This document shows, in pieces, positions 14,182 to 15,711 of a DNA stretch of 15,711 bases. Within the stretch, counting starts at the first letter, position 1, and each line of letters starts with the position of its first letter. The stretch covers positions 1 to 15,711 of the forward strand of contig JAJYXA010000577.1 of the NCBI GenBank assembly GCA_021791235.1, read 5' to 3'. The stretch comes from Pseudomonadota bacterium (GTDB lineage Bacteria; Pseudomonadota; Gammaproteobacteria; Burkholderiales; Thiobacillaceae). Made by a program: the position numbers and the translations under genes. The notes beneath the pieces are model-generated. The model was given only the letters and a program-made list of their open reading frames with translations, was not told the origin of the DNA and did not search any database.

Positions 14182-15435
14182 CTTACTCATCAGCGTCACC
14201 ACGTTGCCGGCCTTCTTCGGCTCGCACCACGCGGCCCAGTCGGCCATCAGCTGGCGCCGCTTCTCGAACATATCGCCGCGCCGGTAAGCCGCTTCCACCT
14301 TGTTGCCGACGACGTGCGCCAGCGCCATTTCCACCATGTCACGGTCGTAATGCGTGGTCTCAGCGGCCCAATCCCGGAAAGATGAGCGAAACCCATGAGG
14401 CACGATCGCCCTGCCGGATTGCGCGTCCACCCACTTTTCCAAGCCCTCTTTTACCCTGTGCGCGTTCATCCGCTTCAACGGCTGACCAAGGCCGCCACTG
14501 TCCACGGGTTCGCCAATGATCCTGCCGGGGAAGACGTATTCCCCTTGGCATATCTGCTTCGCTTTGGCGAGCACAGCCAGTGCGGCAGCCGAGAGCGGCA
14601 CCCTGTGTTCCCTGCGCGCCTTCATCCTATCCGCCGGGATGGTCCACACGCCCTTTTCCATGTCTATCTCGTTCCACTTCGCCTCACTGGCTTCGCTGCA
14701 GCGCGATGCTGTAAGAATCAGGAACTCCAGGCAAAGCAAGGTAGCGCCCTCATGCTGGCGCAGCTTGCCCATGAACTCGCGCATCTGAGTGTACGGCAGG
14801 GCAGGCTGGGGCTCGTGTCGCCCGATCTTGGGCAGCACGTTGTCGAGGTGGCCGCGCCACGCGGCGGGGTTCTCGCCCTGCCGGTAGCCCTTCACCTTGG
14901 CGTATGAGAGCACCCGCTCGATCCTGCCGCGCAGCCGCGTGGCTGTTTCCGTCTTGATAATCCAAATCGGGTTGAGCACTTCCAGCACCATGGCGGTGTC
15001 AATCTCGCCGACCGGCGTGTCACCGATGACGGGGTAAGCGTAGGTGGCAAGAGTGTTTTCCCACTGGCTGACGTGCTTGACGTTCTTCCAGCCGGCCCGG
15101 TTGGCCTCGATGTACTCTAGTGACACCTTTTTGAAGGTGATGGCCCCCGCGGCGATCTGCGCCGCGCGAGCTGCTGCTTCACTGGCTTGCTGCTTGCGGT
15201 ATTCCAGCGGGTCGATCTTGTTGTGCACCAGGGCGCGGGCCTCGGCAGCGCGCCGCCGGGCATCCTTCGCGCTCACGTCGACCAGTGAGCCCAAGCCCAT
15301 CTCGCGGCGCTTGCCGTTCAGCTGAAATCGGTAGATCCACGACTTCGCCCCCGACTGGCTGACCTGAAGGTACAGCCCATCACCGTCAAGCCAATAGCCA
15401 GGCTTGGCGTGTTTTATCTTCAGCTCAGTAAGCAT
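14170..15435 (-). CDS. int: P4-type tyrosine integrase
   Basis: A 421-residue site-specific recombinase. Residues 1-85 form the DUF4102 arm-binding domain (LTELKIKHAKPGYWLDGDGL, then MGLGSLVDVSAKDARRRA). A SAM-like core-binding domain covers about 100-195. The catalytic domain shows R245 (TASRCSEA), a Lys near 272, H347 and R350 (VPHGFRSSFRDW), H374 (ALAHVVGN) and nucleophile Y384 (EAAYRRGD). It inserts the element into the 3' end of tRNA-Ser and, with a directionality factor, excises it. The ATG at 15435 has GGAGG eight bases upstream. The gene lies at the attR end, distant from the tRNA gene in the integrated state. Confidence 0.95.
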   Translation of the reverse strand: MLTELKIKHAKPGYWLDGDGLYLQVSQSGAKSWIYRFQLNGKRREMGLGSLVDVSAKDARRRAAEARALVHNKIDPLEYRKQQASEAAARAAQIAAGAITFKKVSLEYIEANRAGWKNVKHVSQWENTLATYAYPVIGDTPVGEIDTAMVLEVLNPIWIIKTETATRLRGRIERVLSYAKVKGYRQGENPAAWRGHLDNVLPKIGRHEPQPALPYTQMREFMGKLRQHEGATLLCLEFLILTASRCSEASEAKWNEIDMEKGVWTIPADRMKARREHRVPLSAAALAVLAKAKQICQGEYVFPGRIIGEPVDSGGLGQPLKRMNAHRVKEGLEKWVDAQSGRAIVPHGFRSSFRDWAAETTHYDRDMVEMALAHVVGNKVEAAYRRGDMFEKRRQLMADWAAWCEPKKAGNVVTLMSKTAA

Positions 15436-15461
15436 GTTCGCACCTCCGCCACACCAGATTT

Positions 15462-15481
15462 ACCCACCACTGTACCCACCA
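15462..15481 (+). repeat. Paired ACCCACCA motifs, putative right integrase arm sites
   Basis: ACCCACCA occurs at 15462-15469 and 15474-15481, with the same orientation and 12-bp spacing as the pair near attL. It lies 132 bp inside the attR core and between the integrase promoter and its start codon. Integrase bound here would block transcription of its own gene. Confidence 0.65.
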
Positions 15482-15483
15482 TT

Positions 15484-15513
15484 ATTGTGCTGGATTTTCT
15501 TAAACGAAGTCAA
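15484..15513 (-). promoter_or_regulatory. Integrase promoter
   Basis: On the minus strand TTGACT (15508-15513) and CACAAT (15484-15489) are separated by 18 bases, a good sigma-70 promoter about 50 bases before the integrase start. An ACTACAG half-site (15515-15521) touches its -35 box. Confidence 0.6.
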
Positions 15514-15588
15514 ACTGTAGTGAACTTAAATTTTCAGAAAGCCGCGCCCTTGCTGGCTCTGGCGTTGCTGGTTTTGAACTTGGTTGAA

Positions 15589-15604
15589 CTGTAGTACACT
15601 ACAG
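15589..15604. promoter_or_regulatory. CTGTAGT palindrome, regulator or excisionase site candidate
   Basis: CTGTAGTACACTACAG has 7-base inverted arms around a central AC. A third copy of the arm lies at 15515-15521, next to the integrase -35 box. The palindrome starts 10 bases inside the attR core. Sites for AlpA or an excisionase would be expected in this arm; the assignment is inference. Confidence 0.45.
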
Positions 15605-15613
15605 ACAGGCGGA

Positions 15614-15627
15614 CACCGCTTCCGCCA
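15614..15627 (+). other. attR: attR core
   Basis: CACCGCTTCCGCCA is identical to the last 14 bases of the tRNA-Ser gene. It is the displaced original tRNA end, and chromosome sequence continues to its right. Confidence 0.92.
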
Positions 15628-15630
15628 GGC

Positions 15631-15711
15631 TTACGTCTCGCTGTCCTCGCCACGATGCCCGCTGTCCCGCAGCGGCCCGACCTCAAGGCGGGCGTTCTCC
15701 AGAAGCACGGA
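15631..15711 (-). CDS. C-terminal end of a host gene (partial)
   Basis: Outside the element, a minus-strand frame enters from the right edge and ends at TAA (15631-15633). The visible 26 residues include VLLENARLEVGPLRDSG and are hydrophilic towards the end. The family cannot be told from so little. The frame is open to the window edge, but 81 bases is weak evidence. Confidence 0.35.
   Translation of the reverse strand, partial: SVLLENARLEVGPLRDSGHRGEDSET

Larger units (their letters stand above)
116..15627. mobile_element. Complete integrated element in tRNA-Ser, putative phage satellite
   Basis: The element is bounded by a perfect 14-bp direct repeat (116-129 and 15614-15627), so a unit of 15,498 bp should excise. 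It carries a P4-type integrase at one end, a replication block, and a module of cement and internal virion genes, all on the minus strand. No terminase, portal, major capsid protein, tail fibre, lysis gene or CI repressor was recognised. Reading frames are intact and many neighbouring genes overlap by 1-8 bases, which argues against random decay. The size and the integrase, AlpA and primase-helicase set are typical of P4-like satellites; the virion genes are not. A prophage with a large clean deletion is the alternative. Confidence 0.85.

Noticed and set aside
116..15627. A diversity-generating retroelement, expected for a BPP-1 relative
   Set aside because: No reverse transcriptase, Avd-like or tail-fibre gene is present among the reading frames.
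1..15711. CRISPR array, rRNA or insertion sequence
   Set aside because: No regularly spaced long repeats, no rRNA-like stretch and no transposase or terminal inverted repeats with target duplication were seen.

Overview
The window holds one complete integrated mobile element of about 15.5 kb with a little host DNA on each side. High GC, the form of the tRNA-Ser(UGA) gene and the structural proteins (a Bbp16-type capsid cement protein and T7-like internal virion proteins, as in Bordetella phage BPP-1 relatives) suggest a betaproteobacterial host, probably Burkholderiales. That assignment is inference, not proof.

Layout. A tRNA-Ser gene (40-129) ends in a 14-bp sequence, CACCGCTTCCGCCA (116-129), that recurs exactly at 15614-15627. 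These are attL and attR. Each end of the element also carries a pair of ACCCACCA motifs at 12-bp spacing (173-192 and 15462-15481), probably integrase arm sites. Every recognisable element gene lies on the minus strand, reading from right to left. The integration/maintenance part is: P4-type tyrosine integrase (15435-14170), hicA-hicB toxin-antitoxin (14098-13512) between 27-bp direct repeats, a small unknown gene (13427-13176) and a strong terminator (13137-13160). A replication block follows: AlpA-type regulator, a second small DNA-binding-type protein and a Prim-Pol/RepA-helicase replication protein (13009-10498), joined by ATGA overlaps. A cluster of nine GCCACA/TGTGGC motifs with nested dyads (10428-10535) sits over the end of the replication gene and is a candidate origin.

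After a palindrome-rich control region (10279-10330) come a DUF3820-like protein, an unknown 183-residue protein, then a tightly packed virion module: cement protein, a coiled-coil protein, a small protein, a T7 gp14-like protein, a double-HTH protein, an ejection protein with a murein-hydrolase-like domain, two further internal virion proteins, and a sigma-region-4-like protein next to attL. Most of these genes overlap or nearly touch.

Both attachment sites are present, so the gene list is that of the whole element. I find no terminase, portal, major capsid protein, tail fibre, lysis gene or CI-type repressor, yet none of the genes present looks broken. My main reading is a phage satellite: it integrates, excises and replicates by itself, and contributes cement and DNA-ejection proteins to particles whose shell, portal and packaging motor come from a BPP-1-like helper phage. 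The competing reading is a neatly deleted prophage.
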